64,000 nucleotides of DNA, from assembly GCA_015501585.1 (NCBI GenBank), contig JADNRY010000023.1:1-64000 (forward strand), read 5' to 3'. Of this stretch, positions 21,712 to 33,190 are shown in pieces. The DNA comes from Rhodocollybia butyracea (Eukaryota > Basidiomycota > Agaricomycetes > Agaricales > Omphalotaceae). The position numbers were made by a program, and so were the translations under genes. Every line of letters begins with the position of its first letter. Position 1 is the first letter of the stretch. The notes beneath the pieces were generated by a model, which saw nothing but the letters and a program-made list of their open reading frames with translations, did not search any database and was not told where the DNA came from.

Positions 21712-23138
21712 CAGTTCTCAATCTAATCCATCACTCAATCTCAATCGACATGACATGTTGATTTTCACTGGGAATATTGAAACACCACACTTGTTGAATA
21801 GTCTCTCCGCTTGACTCTGTGACCACCACTGATCACCATGTATGATCACAGTCCTGTTGCATGCATTTAGCACACAACTCTCATCAATCCATTCCGGACT
21901 CTTGTAGATAAACTCTTATAACTCACACCTGTTATCGATATTCGGCAAATTGCTGTTCTTGCTGTGCCTCTTTCGTATAAAGGCTTTTCCTTGTCACTTT
22001 TAGCGATAGACTTTCCGTCTGCGCCTCAAATAAATCTATAGCAACTCTGACGTAACCGCAAGCATATCAGGAAGTATGACTTGAAGAATATGCCCAAGGC
22101 TGCCAATGCCCATAGACTTTATCACGTACTCTCTTGAATAGCGGCTCCAATTGGGTAACACTGTACCAGCTTTAGGGCTTTGCAAAATGAACAAAGTTTC
22201 CATCTGGTAATAGCATTGGACAGTAGACTGTAGTGTATGCGCACTGCAGTGCAGCGTGTGATGGATCATCATAGTTCCGAGGAGACTGAGGGAGCTAACA
22301 AAATTCAAGGATCAAAACGGATCGCTTGAGGTACTGTACAATTGTTAGCTGCATCCTGCCGGCTGCTATCAAGACCAGGGAACCGAGGCAGATTGAAGGT
22401 TTGCTATCTGCCATCATTTAGGCTTATAATTTGAGATTTCTAGCAAATTTTTGGTCCAATTGAATGTGAGCGAACAGCTCAGATAACTTACAGGCATATA
22501 GCTGAGTGGTTAAAGAAGTGACTCACTGTCGGCAGCCTGGCAAGCAAGATCTTGGATACAGCAGCCAGCTAGTAGGAGGACTGGTATCAAGCTGCCTGAT
22601 ATTCTCAGCGTACTTAGTGGGCTAAAATATATTAGCAGAATACTAGCCAATATAAAGCACTATTTTTCTAGAATGGTGCCAGTATGCATATGTACTATGC
22701 AATGTGCATTGCGCAATTTCTAGGGTATGTCTGATGCTGTTTGGGGCATCGTGATTCGTGGATCCAGATATCTGTTTCCCATATATCCGTATGGGTAGCA
22801 AGTAGGCCCTTTGGGCTCATAAATACTTGCGCAATGGTTCCAGGGCGTGAGTATACTTGGATCTGGGCTTGTGGACATCTGTAGCCAGGACCCAACAGCA
22901 GGGACAGGTCCCACAAGGGAATCATGATGTCAGAACAGAAAGTGCAATAGCTGAGCAGATACTGCTGGCAATAAGTTAGCTGAATCAAAGGCATGGCACA
23001 TGGCGATGGCTTTATTTGAAAACTACAGGTGGTTGTAGAACATATGACAGGTAAGATAGAAGTACTACTGTACTGCTTTTCTGGGATCTGAACTTAGGAC
23101 CAGGACTCCCTATACACGGAAAGTGCTGGACAGAGCAG
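21712..23138. other. No gene recognised; probable decayed elements
   Basis: 22494-22530 has a tRNA-like A box (TATAGCTGAGTGGTTAAAG) without a good B box. 22838-22884 (GTATACTTGGATC and CTTGTGGACATCTGTA) resembles a right end of the hAT MITE family at 9366. Neither is complete. Confidence 0.35.
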
Positions 23139-23336
23139 TCATCAGCAAATTCGGAACTCTATGATCCGTATAACCTTATACAGTTTATACGCGATCATAC
23201 GCATCGGGACCCGTATGATTGATGGGGGGGCATGCGTAACCGGCATACGTGATCATACGGCCTTTATATATCATCATACACCACCTTAGACAGTTATACC
23301 CATCATACGGATCAAAGAGTTCCGAATTTGCTGATG
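23139..23336. mobile_element. Small MITE, about 198 bp
   Basis: TIRs of about 31 bp: CATCAGCAAATTCGGAACTC then TNTGATCCGTAT on the left, with the complement on the right. The interior is full of ATACGGATCATACG-type palindromic words. Flanks CAGAGCAG and CAGAGCTT share 6 of 8 bases, possibly a diverged 8-bp duplication. Confidence 0.7.
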
Positions 23337-23555
23337 CAGAGCTTTATTTTTATCCTGGAAGTGCTGGGCAGTGGGCATGTTGGTGCCTTAGTCGACGCAA
23401 ATTCAATACTAACTGATGACTAAATAAATAAAAAAATTTCTTGATATTCAGAGCGTTTGTCAACTTTGCAATATTTTTGCAATATTTTCTGGTATAAAGC
23501 ATGCTATCGTGATCATGGACTTTCAGATATCTCAGTTCTTACGCCTTAGCTCAAC

Positions 23556-24942
23556 ATGAACAGGCTTTTTCAACTGCTCCTCCTCTTCATACACTCTTGT
23601 GTCAGTATTCATGCTCGTGTATGGAATGACACTGGGACCGGAACGATAGTTCTCGAGGAAGCTTGGACGATCCCAGAATTGTCGACGTAAGTAAAGTTTC
23701 TATTATAGTAAACTCTCCTCCGCTCATATGCTTTCGAGCAGGCAAACTGGAGCACTTAACGTCAGTCTTCAGGATATACACAACCAACGCCTTACGCAGA
23801 TGAATGAGAATGGGATTGATTATGTACGTTTCTTTCCTTTCCCCCTCGATACTTCCCCTCTCACCTACGCTCTCCTTTGTTGTTTGCTACTAATCTTATT
23901 CACCTCCTTGTCCTCCTCTCCAAACTACTTTACTCCTTAGATGGTCCTCTCTTGTGCTTCTCCGTGCATACAAGGCATCTCTGACCCAGCTACTGCTGGT
24001 GCGATGGCCGTGCATGCCAACAATGTACTCGCCAGCCAGATATCCAACAGCACACACCGGTTTGGAGCGTTCGCTGCTCTGTCAATGCACAACGCTTCTG
24101 AAGCAGCTGCAGAACTGAAACGTACAGTTGGAGAGTTAGGTTTTCTGGGAGCGCTAGTCAATGACTATCAGCAGAGCGGAGCAAACAATGGTGATTATTT
24201 CTCAATAGATATCTTATCAGGAATCGCGCCATGCTAATGCAACGTCATTCTAGATACTCTGATCTACTATGATCAACCCGAGTTTGATGTGTTTTGGCAA
24301 ATGGTCACTGAACTGGATGTGCCGATATACTTTCACCCCCGCACAAATGTCGCTACAATCTCAACTCTTCTATATGCTCATGCACCGTGGCTCAACAGTG
24401 CTGCGCAGGAGTTCGCTGCAACGGTGTCAACCCATATTTTAGGCTTGTGTACTAATGGAGTATTTGAGTGAGCGACATGTGTTACTTGTGCAAACCGTTT
24501 CTAATTCCGATCAAAACACAGTCGATTCCCCAAGCTCAAGATCATCGTAGGTCATCTCGGAGAACGGATCCCATCAGACTTGGATCGCATTGATACCCGT
24601 GAGCCACTGTATTCTTCGCAAGCACGTTCAAGGATTTAGCATAGTACCTCCCCAGAATTATTGTCGCAACTTCCCCTTGGGATGCCCATGCTTCTCAACG
24701 TCTCAACATACTTTCGTCAAAATTTGTACGAAACCACCTCCGGAAATTTTGCCACGCCCCTACTGCGGCTCCACAAAGAAACAATCGGGCTAGAAAGGAT
24801 CCTTTACTCGATTGACTATCCGTTTGTTAATATACCTTCTGGGACTGCTTGGGTAAATGGACTGGACAAAGTTTTGACACCGAAGGAATTGTGGTATTTA
24901 AAGAGGGGAGGGGCGATTAAACTTCTTAAACTCAACGACTGA
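23556..24942 (+). CDS. Secreted-type amidohydrolase-2 family decarboxylase (dihydroxybenzoate/gamma-resorcylate decarboxylase-like)
   Basis: Six exons: 23556-23686, 23742-23823, 23941-24190, 24254-24467, 24522-24598, 24656-24942; 346 aa. After an N-terminal hydrophobic signal-like segment (MNRLFQLLLLFIHSC) comes the family start motif IVLEEAWTIPE. Then come GALVNDYQQSG and LIYYDQPEFDVFW, YFHPR (metal-binding His), the GHLGERIP motif (catalytic-site His) and ILYSIDYPF (metal-binding Asp). These match the ACMSD/gamma-resorcylate decarboxylase branch of the amidohydrolase superfamily, where a divalent metal drives non-oxidative decarboxylation of hydroxybenzoates. Known fungal 2,3-dihydroxybenzoate decarboxylases are usually cytosolic, so the signal-like N-terminus is notable. 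Splice sites are canonical and the frame is intact; the exact aromatic substrate cannot be read from sequence. Confidence 0.85.
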
Positions 24943-25934
24943 CTGTGTCAGACTCGCTTGTACTCCAGTCATAGCGCATCAATGTCCCAGAGCCCCGAAA
25001 TCCTCCACAATCCCACTGCCCTTTCCTCCAGGCGCTCACAAAATCATGGCCTGTGGGATCCTTCTGCTTGATCTTTTCGCTACTATAGTTATCGCTCTCT
25101 TATTTTACTTTTATTTGGTGTCAGAAAGTTGAATCTTGGAATATTAAAATTTACTATTTTCGAAATATAACGATGTCCGGGCTCAGCTTAAAAGCCCCGA
25201 GCTGGAACAAGTCGTGCCAGCAAAACGTGGGTGACAATGAGTACTGGCGACCTGGAGCCATTTCGAAGCCGTTTCTACTAGTAACGGTTTCCAGAGACTC
25301 TGGGACGAGCTCTTAGCGTTTAGTTCTTCGATGTGGCTGATGCTATGTAATTGTTTCACCTTTCTTTTCTCCCACTGGCAGAGAGCCTTTGTATATCCTT
25401 CCTCTCACACCCATGTACAGAAAATTCAAATAGACGGTTGATAGCCATCCACTACTTCGAGGGCACGCAATCAGACCCCACGGTGATGATTCTATTTATA
25501 TCTCGGTACCAACTCCATTCTCCCTTCTACTTTCTCCTTCGTTCCCTCACTCCTTTCGCCTCAAACTCATGATACGGCCGCTCCACTTTCCACATTGGTA
25601 GCTTGATCGGGGGTTGTTTAGCAGAATCATAATTCAGGATTGCTCGAAATATCCGAAGTTGTACCCCCTCGCATCAGACTGAGACTCCAAGTGGGAATGA
25701 GCAAACGTTTTTCATGCTTTCAAGAGATAATTTTGTGCAGCATGCTGCGAGGAAACTTCGGCATGTGAGCACTAGCCCACCCCGGGGTTTGTTCATAACG
25801 ACTTTCACCCTCGCAATTTCAGCGAAATCGGGTGAGCTTCGGGGTTACTGGTCTGTTAATAAACAACGCGAGCGCATATATAAGGCGTGTAGCACTTCAA
25901 GCTGCTCACTAGTTTCATACGAATAACTGTAACC
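24943..25934. other. Intergenic region upstream of the xylanase
   Basis: No gene supported. It holds the 3' flank of the decarboxylase gene and the promoter of the xylanase. Short pyrimidine-rich frames (25351-25572) are not called. Confidence 0.6.
25875..25883 (+). promoter_or_regulatory. TATA box of the xylanase gene
   Basis: CATATATAA lies 52-60 bp before the ATG at 25935, with a short leader that ends in ACC before the ATG. Confidence 0.6.
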
Positions 25935-26745
25935 ATGGTCTTCGTATCGCTCCTCTCCGCCGTCGCATGTATCGCAATCGCAGGAGTTTCCGCTGCCCCT
26001 GGAAACTTGACCCAGATGCGTGAGCTGCGCCGTCAGTTGACCGCTCGACAGAGTGAACCGGCGCCAGGCCAAGGCACCTTCGACGGCTTTTTCTACTCCT
26101 ACTTCGTCACTAGTGGTTTCGACACCACTTTCACCAATATAGCTGGAGGACAATATGAGATCCAATGGGACGGAAGTGGCGATTTTGTCGTCGGCCAGGG
26201 TCAAAACCCCGGAAGCACAGATGCGTGAGTTATGTAGCTGTACTCGGACCATATTTCACACTCACATGTTTTCTAGAGTAATCACCTTTAGCAGCGACTT
26301 TGAACCCAACGCCGATTCCGAGGTTATCCTCTCTGTCTACGGTTAGTCCTTAAGTCTCGACTCAGTATATAAAATGTGACGCTCTGGTACAGGCTGGTCA
26401 GAGAACCCTCTAGTTGAATATTACATCAATGAGTTCAACAATGATGGTTTGTTCGACATTACCTTCGAGGCCACCCAAAAGGGCTCCGTTACCTCTGACG
26501 GATCAGACTATAACATCTTTATCCACGAACAAGTAAACCAGCCCTCTATCGAAGGCACCGCGACCTTTAACCAGTACCTTTCCATCCGTGAAAGTGGGCG
26601 TACGAGTGGAACGGTCACAGTAGCAAACCATGTTGCGGCGTGGGCTTCGCTTGGAATGGATTTGGGTACATTGAACTACCAGATCGTAGCAGTAGAGTCA
26701 CTCTCCGGCAGCGGTCAAGCAACGGTTACGGTTTCAGGAATCTGA
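25935..26745 (+). CDS. GH11 endo-1,4-beta-xylanase, secreted, with altered aromatic subsites
   Basis: Three exons (25935-26224, 26277-26341, 26393-26745; introns 52 and 51 nt), 235 aa. Signal peptide 1-20 (VSLLSAVACIAIAGVSA), a basic pro-region (LRRQLTAR, about 31-38), then a single GH11 jelly-roll domain (about 46-235) without a carbohydrate-binding module. The nucleophile is Glu127 in PLVEYYI, the acid/base is Glu220 in YQIVAVES, and the thumb PSIEG (169-173) is present. GH11 enzymes cleave xylan outside the cell. Several normally aromatic positions differ: SYF for SYW, GQGQNPG for the usual GKGWNPG, QYLSIR for QYWSVR, and VESLSGSG for VEGYFSSG. The catalytic pair is kept, but substrate binding may be altered. 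Canonical splice sites; no frameshift. Confidence 0.92.
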
Positions 26746-28089
26746 AGCAATGCTAGTGTGTTTTTCCAGTTTGTTCAATTTGGCAAACCTAGTTAAATGC
26801 CTGCAAACTCTGGATTGTCGTTTCGTCTTGATGAATGTAAACCTTGTATCATCAATAGTCCATGTATGGTAGCGGAGAATCTGAATTCCTGAATTCTTCA
26901 TTCGAGATCCATTCGCCGCAAATTCGCCGCCACAACTCGCTTTCCTGGCACTTCCATTTGTGGCATCTGAAGTATTCTTGAGTCGACTGCAAGGGTGTGC
27001 GAGGTGCCTATACTCGAGCTTGAGCCATTGAGCTCTTGAGACTTGAGGATTGCAGCCCGGGCGCTTCCCGTCACATCGGCGCTACGACTGTACCTTGTCA
27101 CGTTTTCGTTTTTTTTTAATCGCAAAACTTGGGAGCTATACGCTGGGAGCATCTTAGATGGACTTGTAACGTCTGTTATCGACGGTCAACGTATGTGTTG
27201 TTATGCTCGTTCGACTACTAACAATTTTCTCCCCGTAATAACGGCCGTTTTCAAGCATGAAATAGTGTGCCACAACTCAACTACGTGTTCGCCATCGCTG
27301 CTCATCAGTTCTGGGAACTCGTCGAATCCATTTTCTGTTCTTTTGTTCTTGAAACACCGAAAGAGTTGCTACTACAGGATGGAGAACGGACCTTGAGAAC
27401 GGAATTTATTTGCAGGTTTAACATTGTATAAGGTGAGGGTCGTGTCGATCCGATTTCTAGATGCTGAATGTCCATTCTCTCCTCCCTATCCTTTTTCCCC
27501 GTCCCTCGCTACGCAGACCGTAGCATCGGCGTTAACTCGTTTGTTTCAAGACTACCATGTCTACTATGGTCCACCCCTCCGATCTGTGTCCGCTTGAGAG
27601 ATTGGAAGACAGATTCCCTGGCGTGTGTCCTCCATCACCTAGAACGTCTTGAATGATCAGTTTCTCCGTTCTCAATTCTTGATTCCATGGAGGCCTTTCT
27701 TGGCAAGACTGCTCTGTCCCACGTATTTCCCCCTTGCCCTCTCTTGGTACTTGTGCTCGCGCACCTCAAGATGCTCATGGGAAGCTTCAGTCTTCAGCTT
27801 CAGTACTCAGTACTCAGTCCTTGAAGCTGAAGCGCTGAAGCTCGAAGCCTCTTGTTGGAGTCCGTGGACTTGGCCCGTCTCTGATCAGATGACTGAGTGG
27901 ACTTTCATTGTCAGATATTCGTCGGTATCGACCCCCAAACTCCCTTCTGGACTTGCGCGCCGGAGATGCTGTTCTCCCTTCCCATCTGGCCATATGCTGA
28001 GCTTTGGTATAGTTTCGTATCTGTTGGAATAGGGCTATTTAATCCTTTTCGCATAGGTTATACTTAAGTCATTGTAGAGCCCCGAAACA
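26746..28089. other. No gene recognised
   Basis: Downstream of the xylanase several open frames (up to 127 codons at 27649-28032) overlap without recognisable motifs. A simple CTTCAG/CAGTACT repeat occurs near 27785-27840. Probably decayed sequence. Confidence 0.4.
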
Positions 28090-28290
28090 TATGTTGACAT
28101 ATGGAAACAGGTTTCTCATTGCTATTGGTGTGAAATACATTCGCACTTCACCATTCATTGATATCGATGTTCCTACTACTCTCAACAAGTCTGCTATCGA
28201 CTCCGAAGTCGCGCTCATCCTTTCCTCCACACTCACATCAGCTATTGTATTTGGCTGGTTCAATAGACTCAGGCCTTGACTCGGACATAC
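28090..28290 (+). repeat. Degenerate sequence shared with 36050-36240 (inverted)
   Basis: GTGAAATACATTCGC and CATCCTTTC blocks, then GGCCTTGAC, recur on the minus strand at 36050-36240, with parallel translations (VKYIRTSPF here, AKYIRVLPL there). It is likely a decayed piece of one coding sequence present in both arms of the duplicated region. Confidence 0.5.
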
Positions 28291-28379
28291 GGAAGAAGCT
28301 TAAAACGGTCTGCATCACTTCCGATCTTCTAGTAGAAAAAAATTCCAAGAAAAAACAACACGGCTTCAACAACTCAACG

Positions 28380-28770
28380 TATATCATCGAATTCGCGGAT
28401 TCATTGGTCGAACAACGCGAACCCATTGATAGACCGTACCAGAGGTTTGGAATGCGTTGGCCAGCGATATCAGACTGTCAGCGCGCTTGTCTCAACTACA
28501 TACATGCCTCATAACCTTCCTTCGCTGTGGCGATTTCTGGCCGTGGTGCTCATTTGCATGGATGCCATGGTTGAAGATGCACATCATGTCTTTGTACATT
28601 GTACCGCCGTCTTTCAGACCAGGCTTCGTGATCTGCCTAGCTGGTCTCCGAATCAACAAAGATTCTATCCAACCTCAATGCGCTATCTGCTGAGGATGCT
28701 AATGATTTCATGGACCGTACGTCTATTCGTGATGCTTTTACTATTTTCGGTTGAAAACGGTAGAAGCTTC
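28380..28770 (+). mobile_element. LINE-like (non-LTR retrotransposon) 3' coding remnant
   Basis: Frames shifted by small indels read VWNALASDIRLSARLSQLHT and then MDAMVEDAHHVFVHC. This resembles the end of LINE ORF2 proteins, where a C-terminal zinc-knuckle segment contains a DAxHVFxxC-like motif. There are stops upstream and no intact reverse transcriptase. Confidence 0.45.
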
Positions 28771-29103
28771 GCAAGTTTGCCTTCGGATACACTGCAACTG
28801 GCACACAATGCTCATTTGGCTGGCAGGACAGATTTGGGGAGATCACAACCGACTCATTCTTATGGAGGATAAACAGTAACCCTTTGAATTTGTCAAGAAT
28901 TTGTGGTATATCTGTTTACTTGCTTTCCTAGGGTGACAAGCAAGACTAATGAACGGATGATGATCTTTATAGTGAAAGCAACTTCAAGTAAACCCGTTCA
29001 CTGAAAATAAAGCATTAATTATTCAACGCTCTGGAAACTGAGTTTACTTTAGTACACATACCACAAGATCCTACTGTCGGTCTGTGTTTCGGTCTGTGCT
29101 TAC

Positions 29104-29151
29104 GATGGCAGTAACCCTGAGTTTGGTTCCTTCAACGGGCGCTCCACAACC
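29104..29151 (-). pseudogene. Truncated relic of the small unknown protein (C-terminal 16 codons)
   Basis: The minus strand reads GCGAPVEGTKLRVTAI, matching the ends GGASVSGTNLFVTTTVN (29773 gene) and GGSSVEGTSFNVISTVN (35487 gene). Its 3' flank (28930-29100) is homologous to the 3' flanks of both intact genes. The 5' part is missing: it is joined to unrelated sequence at about 29152. Confidence 0.7.
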
Positions 29152-29156
29152 TACGA

Positions 29157-29400
29157 CATCATGATGCGGGAGTTGTTCACAAGCTCATTCTTTCCGTTGA
29201 AAGAGAGAAGAGCACCTCTGGGGAAATCACCTCCAGAGTCTTTTAAGTATATTTTACGGCTGCATACGAAGGTAAGCTCCATAATCTAGGAAAACAAATA
29301 CTAGTAGAAGGGCAGTATATTGAATTAAATCTCCAGCACCACTGTCCTTGATTACACTTTTGTAGATCAATCCAGACGGAGGGGTGGGCTGCTTATGAGA
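29157..29400 (-). pseudogene. Relic of the C-terminal exon of the giant MBL-fold gene
   Basis: Homologous on the same strand to 44745-45000 and 55935-56190. Shared blocks include GAGAGAAGAGCACCTCTGGG (GAGAAGAGCGCC... in the others), CTGCATACGAAGGTAAGC and AGACGGAGGGGTGGGCTG (AGACGGAGGAGCGGGCTG). It is diverged, has indels, and lacks the rest of the gene. It retains the optional intron region, so it came by DNA duplication and not by retroposition. Confidence 0.75.
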
Positions 29401-29640
29401 CTTCTAACCCTCTGCTTCCATCTGAATTGATGCGAGCGATAATTGTGTAGACCAGTTTGATGGTCGAAAAGATACAGTACGTGGATAGCAGGTTCTCAAT
29501 TCAAACTGTTCTTTTGAAAACACACAAATTCATTAAGGCTGAAGTGAAGAGGATGGCTGAATTCTTAAAAGGGATCGATCCACTGCATAATAAAAACACG
29601 ATTTGAATACATTTGATTTCCTTTTCCTGTCAGCCTAGCA
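29401..29640. other. No gene recognised
   Basis: Spacer between the chimeric relic and the 3' flank of the intact small gene. The flank itself (about 29640-29772) is a second copy of 28930-29100. Confidence 0.4.
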
Positions 29641-29772
29641 TACAAACAAGACTAACGAACAGATTATGATTAAAAGCAGCTTCAGAACTCTGTTCACTGA
29701 AAATAAACCATTGGTTATTCAACATTCTGGAAATTGAGTTCACTCTAATCCACATACCATGGCAAGATTCTG

Positions 29773-30048
29773 TCAGTTCACGGTGGTAGTAACAAAGAGA
29801 TTGGTTCCTGAAACGGACGCTCCGCCACCTGCGATGTTAAGGCCAGTATCATCACTGACGGTGATTGTGGCGACAACTGATGAGCTTTTTTTGTCCTTGC
29901 ATACGTAGTCCCCTTCAGAAGCGGTGAAGTCATGTGTTCCTCCAGTGGCCACGGTAAATGAATCCGAAGTAGGTGTTGAAACCGTGATATCACCATTGCC
30001 CTTGTTCAGGAGAGTGAAAGCAGTGACTTTGGTTTTGAATACGGACAT
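29773..30048 (-). CDS. Small unknown protein, 91 aa, family copy 1
   Basis: A single intact coding exon from ATG 30048 to TGA 29773. There is no signal peptide, membrane segment or cysteine pairing (one Cys, in GDYVCKDK). The sequence is rich in Val, Thr, Ser and Gly and looks all-beta: VTAFTLLNKGNGDITVSTPT, ASEGDYVCKDK, then VATITVSDD and GGASVSGTNLF. It is about half identical to the 89-aa protein at 35487-35756. A 5' leader intron ending CTTATCCTAG directly before the ATG is conserved in both copies, which supports transcription. I do not recognise the family; a lectin-like or other small beta fold is only a guess. It lies in an inverted duplication with the second copy. Confidence 0.7.
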   Translation of the reverse strand: MSVFKTKVTAFTLLNKGNGDITVSTPTSDSFTVATGGTHDFTASEGDYVCKDKKSSSVVATITVSDDTGLNIAGGGASVSGTNLFVTTTVN

Positions 30049-31430
30049 CTAGGATAAGAAGGTTTAGCTCAGAAAGTCTACTACGAGGGATAATAGTCCA
30101 GACTCCATGGACAGTAGTAGACGTACGGTTTGTTGCAAGTTTGTTGAGGAGCTTTCGGTGCAAACAAATCGAGAGTTGTTTCGGGTTTATGGGGCATATG
30201 TGGTTTAATTTCCAAGTACTTATAGCCCTCGGCTCATTAATGATATTCCATAAATCTTGTACAATTCTCATACTCCACTGCGGTAGGTTCTACTATTCTG
30301 GCATCGTCAGGTTGAAATGTGCCTGATCAAGGAATCTTGTGACGACAAAAGCGGTCGCATTGGAATGCCGATGTAGAGACTTATTTCGGAATGAATTAGA
30401 GAATGAACTCAGGTCGAACTTATTGACTGATAATCGATCATCTTTCTACCTTTGCGGGAACTCCCATTTGGTTCCATTTTTTGCACTCATGATTCTAGAC
30501 TCGACTGGATTGCGCTACGAGATGGCATCCCTTCCATGCATACTGTCTGCCAAAGTTGAACATCTGTCAACAGTAAATTGAGTTGCTGAGTGAAATTCCG
30601 AATGTAGCAAGGACGGAAGTACTGGTGGCCATCAGATAGGCCCAGAATCCCTTTCCCCCAAGGCATGCATCTTGGCCTACAAGGCACATGAACCTACACT
30701 TTACACAGAGTCCAAAATCTGTTGTAAATCTCCCACCCACATCGTTAGATAAGGGGAAATCGAGGGCTGGAGAGATAGGCACATTCTTTGGAACTCGTGC
30801 CGTTGACCTCGCCGTGGATCTCGATGTGACTTTCAAGACAATGTACTTTCCATTTACAATTGCAGTTGAACGACTATCAAGACAGTCAACTGCATATATG
30901 CTGTCAGTTATTATCTTTTAGTATATATCTCAAGTGTCTATCTCAGGCTAGTGAGATTGAAACACTCGTACATATGGTTGGGCACTAGTGATTGTATCTT
31001 TGTTTGTGAATAAGTTGGTCAAACGACCTCAACGGTGAATCAAGGAAGTCGGCAAAAGTCATCCCCCGATCCGATACTTACGGTTGCTGAGCGTAGTTTA
31101 CATGCCGAATATTTCCTTCCTCCCTGCAGAAATGCACAACTTCCCGAACGAGTCCGTTGATCGCACAAGAGATTGTTAGATTGTGCACAAGCTAGCTCGG
31201 AAATACAGTCAATTAGCTCGCGTCGGAAAGAAAAAAGAAGCGATAGATATGTTCTCAAGCACTGGAATTTTTCAGCAGGGGGAATGGAAAGAAATAATTT
31301 TCGAGGTCCTGAGGCGTGTGTCCGAGCCTTTGGTAAATTACGCTATCGATATCGATGTTTGGTTTTTTGTTTTGGACGAAACCGGGCAACAAGACAGCCG
31401 CCGGCTGATATGGTTCAGTGAATATTTCCC
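30049..31430. repeat. Left arm of a large degenerate inverted duplication
   Basis: The 5' flank of the small gene (30060-30300) matches 35240-35480 inverted. 30590-30780 matches 33890-34100 inverted (and 34740-34940). 31048-31125 matches 33550-33625 inverted. 31260-31430 matches 33170-33370 inverted. Short frames here are not called. Confidence 0.65.
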
Positions 31431-32859
31431 TTGACAGAATCAAGACATCCGACTGGGGTTCTGGATAGAATATGCAAGCGCGTATCCAGCCCAGTGCTGC
31501 CAGAATCGTCTCTCAGGATGATCGTCTCAGCTTTACGGCTACATACACCAGGGGGCAGCACTGACCCGGGAAGACACATTCTTGAAGAAGATGCGGACAA
31601 AGTGGTTAGGCATGCTCCGGGGTGGAGGACCCGTTGATGCTGCCGGTCATGTATTCTGTGTATGCCAACGTAGTAGTCTTGTCTAGTTATCTTGATCAAT
31701 CGGTGTAGTGGTTGGCAAAAAATTCCCCGCAGCTTCCTTAAGTCGTGCAGAGCGATGAAGATCACACTCAGCACGGTAGACATAAGAGTGATTGTCAGGC
31801 CAAAGATAAAGATGGGTTTCGGGAGAAGATGGAGGTGGAGGCACTGTACATGTCAGCTTGTACGCAGTGTTTGATCTCTCAGAAGAGTCTTTGGGCGGAA
31901 ATTTACCGTCAGTATTCGTCGAGACACCAGTCACAATAGGCTCTACACTCTACACGATCACCGCCTTTGCAATCTTGGCTCGTTCCGTATCAATTGCTGG
32001 ATAGAGTCCATTGTCAGGTTAAGACGGCACTATGATCGACGGAAGAGTACACGTCAGCTTTGTGATAGCCTGTAGTGTGCGTGGAGAAGACAGAATGGAT
32101 CGTAGGAGCTTGAAGATGGAATGGAATCTGCGACTAAAGTGGGTGTTTTGATGAGGGGCCAAGGATCAGGGTAGTGGCTGTAGTTGGGCTGTAGTCGAAA
32201 GGAAGCACGAGAGACTTTTGGCCTGAACGACGTATCAACTATGACAGAAGTTCACAAAAAAAACGTCAACCTGCTCGTCCCGATTATCGGCCCTCTCAAG
32301 CCGCATCAGCGCATATCCCTCTGGCGTTTCCGACGCTAGCCATCTACAGTTGTACAGGAGCGCTAGCGGACAGAAATGAGAGCAATGTGACACGCCATCC
32401 ATTAAGAGTCTGTTACTGGTGGAGATTGTGGCTAATATTTGGCCCTCTTTTAGAATAGTTCGACGACAGTTGCCACTTGGTCAGTCTTAAGTAGTTCGAG
32501 TTAGGATCTAGAGCTCAGTTACAGCTGTTCTCTACCGTGTCCAAGTCCGAGTCTGATATCGGCAAGTCTGCGCGCGATATCGGCAAATGAAACGAAAGGA
32601 CATAGGTTGCCGAGTACGGATATCTTGCAGAACATTTATGCTTGAAGAACATCCATTATTACAGATAAAAGATTGTTAGTCGAACGTACACAATAATATG
32701 TACCGTACGTGAGAGGAGAGTATCAGAACTCTGAGCTTTAGATGCTTCAAGCTTCAAGCAATATTTTCCAAGATGAGTTGAGAGGCGTTGGGTTTGTAAC
32801 ACAGGCTGTGAAGAAAAGGTGAGCGAGAAAGCAACTGAGATGCCGACAGATATGACGAC
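31431..32859. other. Centre of the inverted duplication, no gene recognised
   Basis: No homologous partner or coding sequence was recognised. Several 60-120 codon frames overlap on both strands without motifs. Confidence 0.4.
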
Positions 32860-33190
32860 AGATCTCACGCCGATCCCACGCCTGCTAAGGTCCTTCGAGT
32901 TCAGCGATGGTGACCTATACCACTGGCAAAAAGACCGTTTTTCTGACAAGTCCACAGCCGGACACAATCTACAAACTGGTACCAACTTACCTTCAAAAAC
33001 TACTACTCACGTCGCCGTGGACAGAGTCAGTTCCATAACCAGGGTTCGATGCTGTTCGATGGGATTACTCCAATCCAACGTACTTGCAATGGCAATCGAT
33101 GCTTCAAACTGAGCTCCCCAAGTCCCATAGTCTAGGCTATAGAAATGCTGAAGTTCAGGTGGTGTAAGCTCTTTTGGACCATAGCATAAC
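32860..33190 (-). pseudogene. Relic of an unknown gene (GTWGAQFEA motif family), copy 1
   Basis: Direct repeat of 36650-36960. The minus strand encodes a GTWGAQFEASIAIAS-like stretch, but frames are broken by stops and indels. The matching blocks GCTTCAAACTGAGCTCCCCA and GACAAGTCCACAG are identical in both copies. Confidence 0.55.

Noticed and set aside
22494..22570. Second tRNA-like sequence
   Set aside because: An A-box-like TATAGCTGAGTGGTTAAAG is present, but the B box and stems cannot be formed; at most an old SINE head.
29157..29400. Retroposed copy of the giant gene
   Set aside because: The region of the optional intron is retained and no poly(A) or target duplication is seen; DNA-level duplication explains it better.
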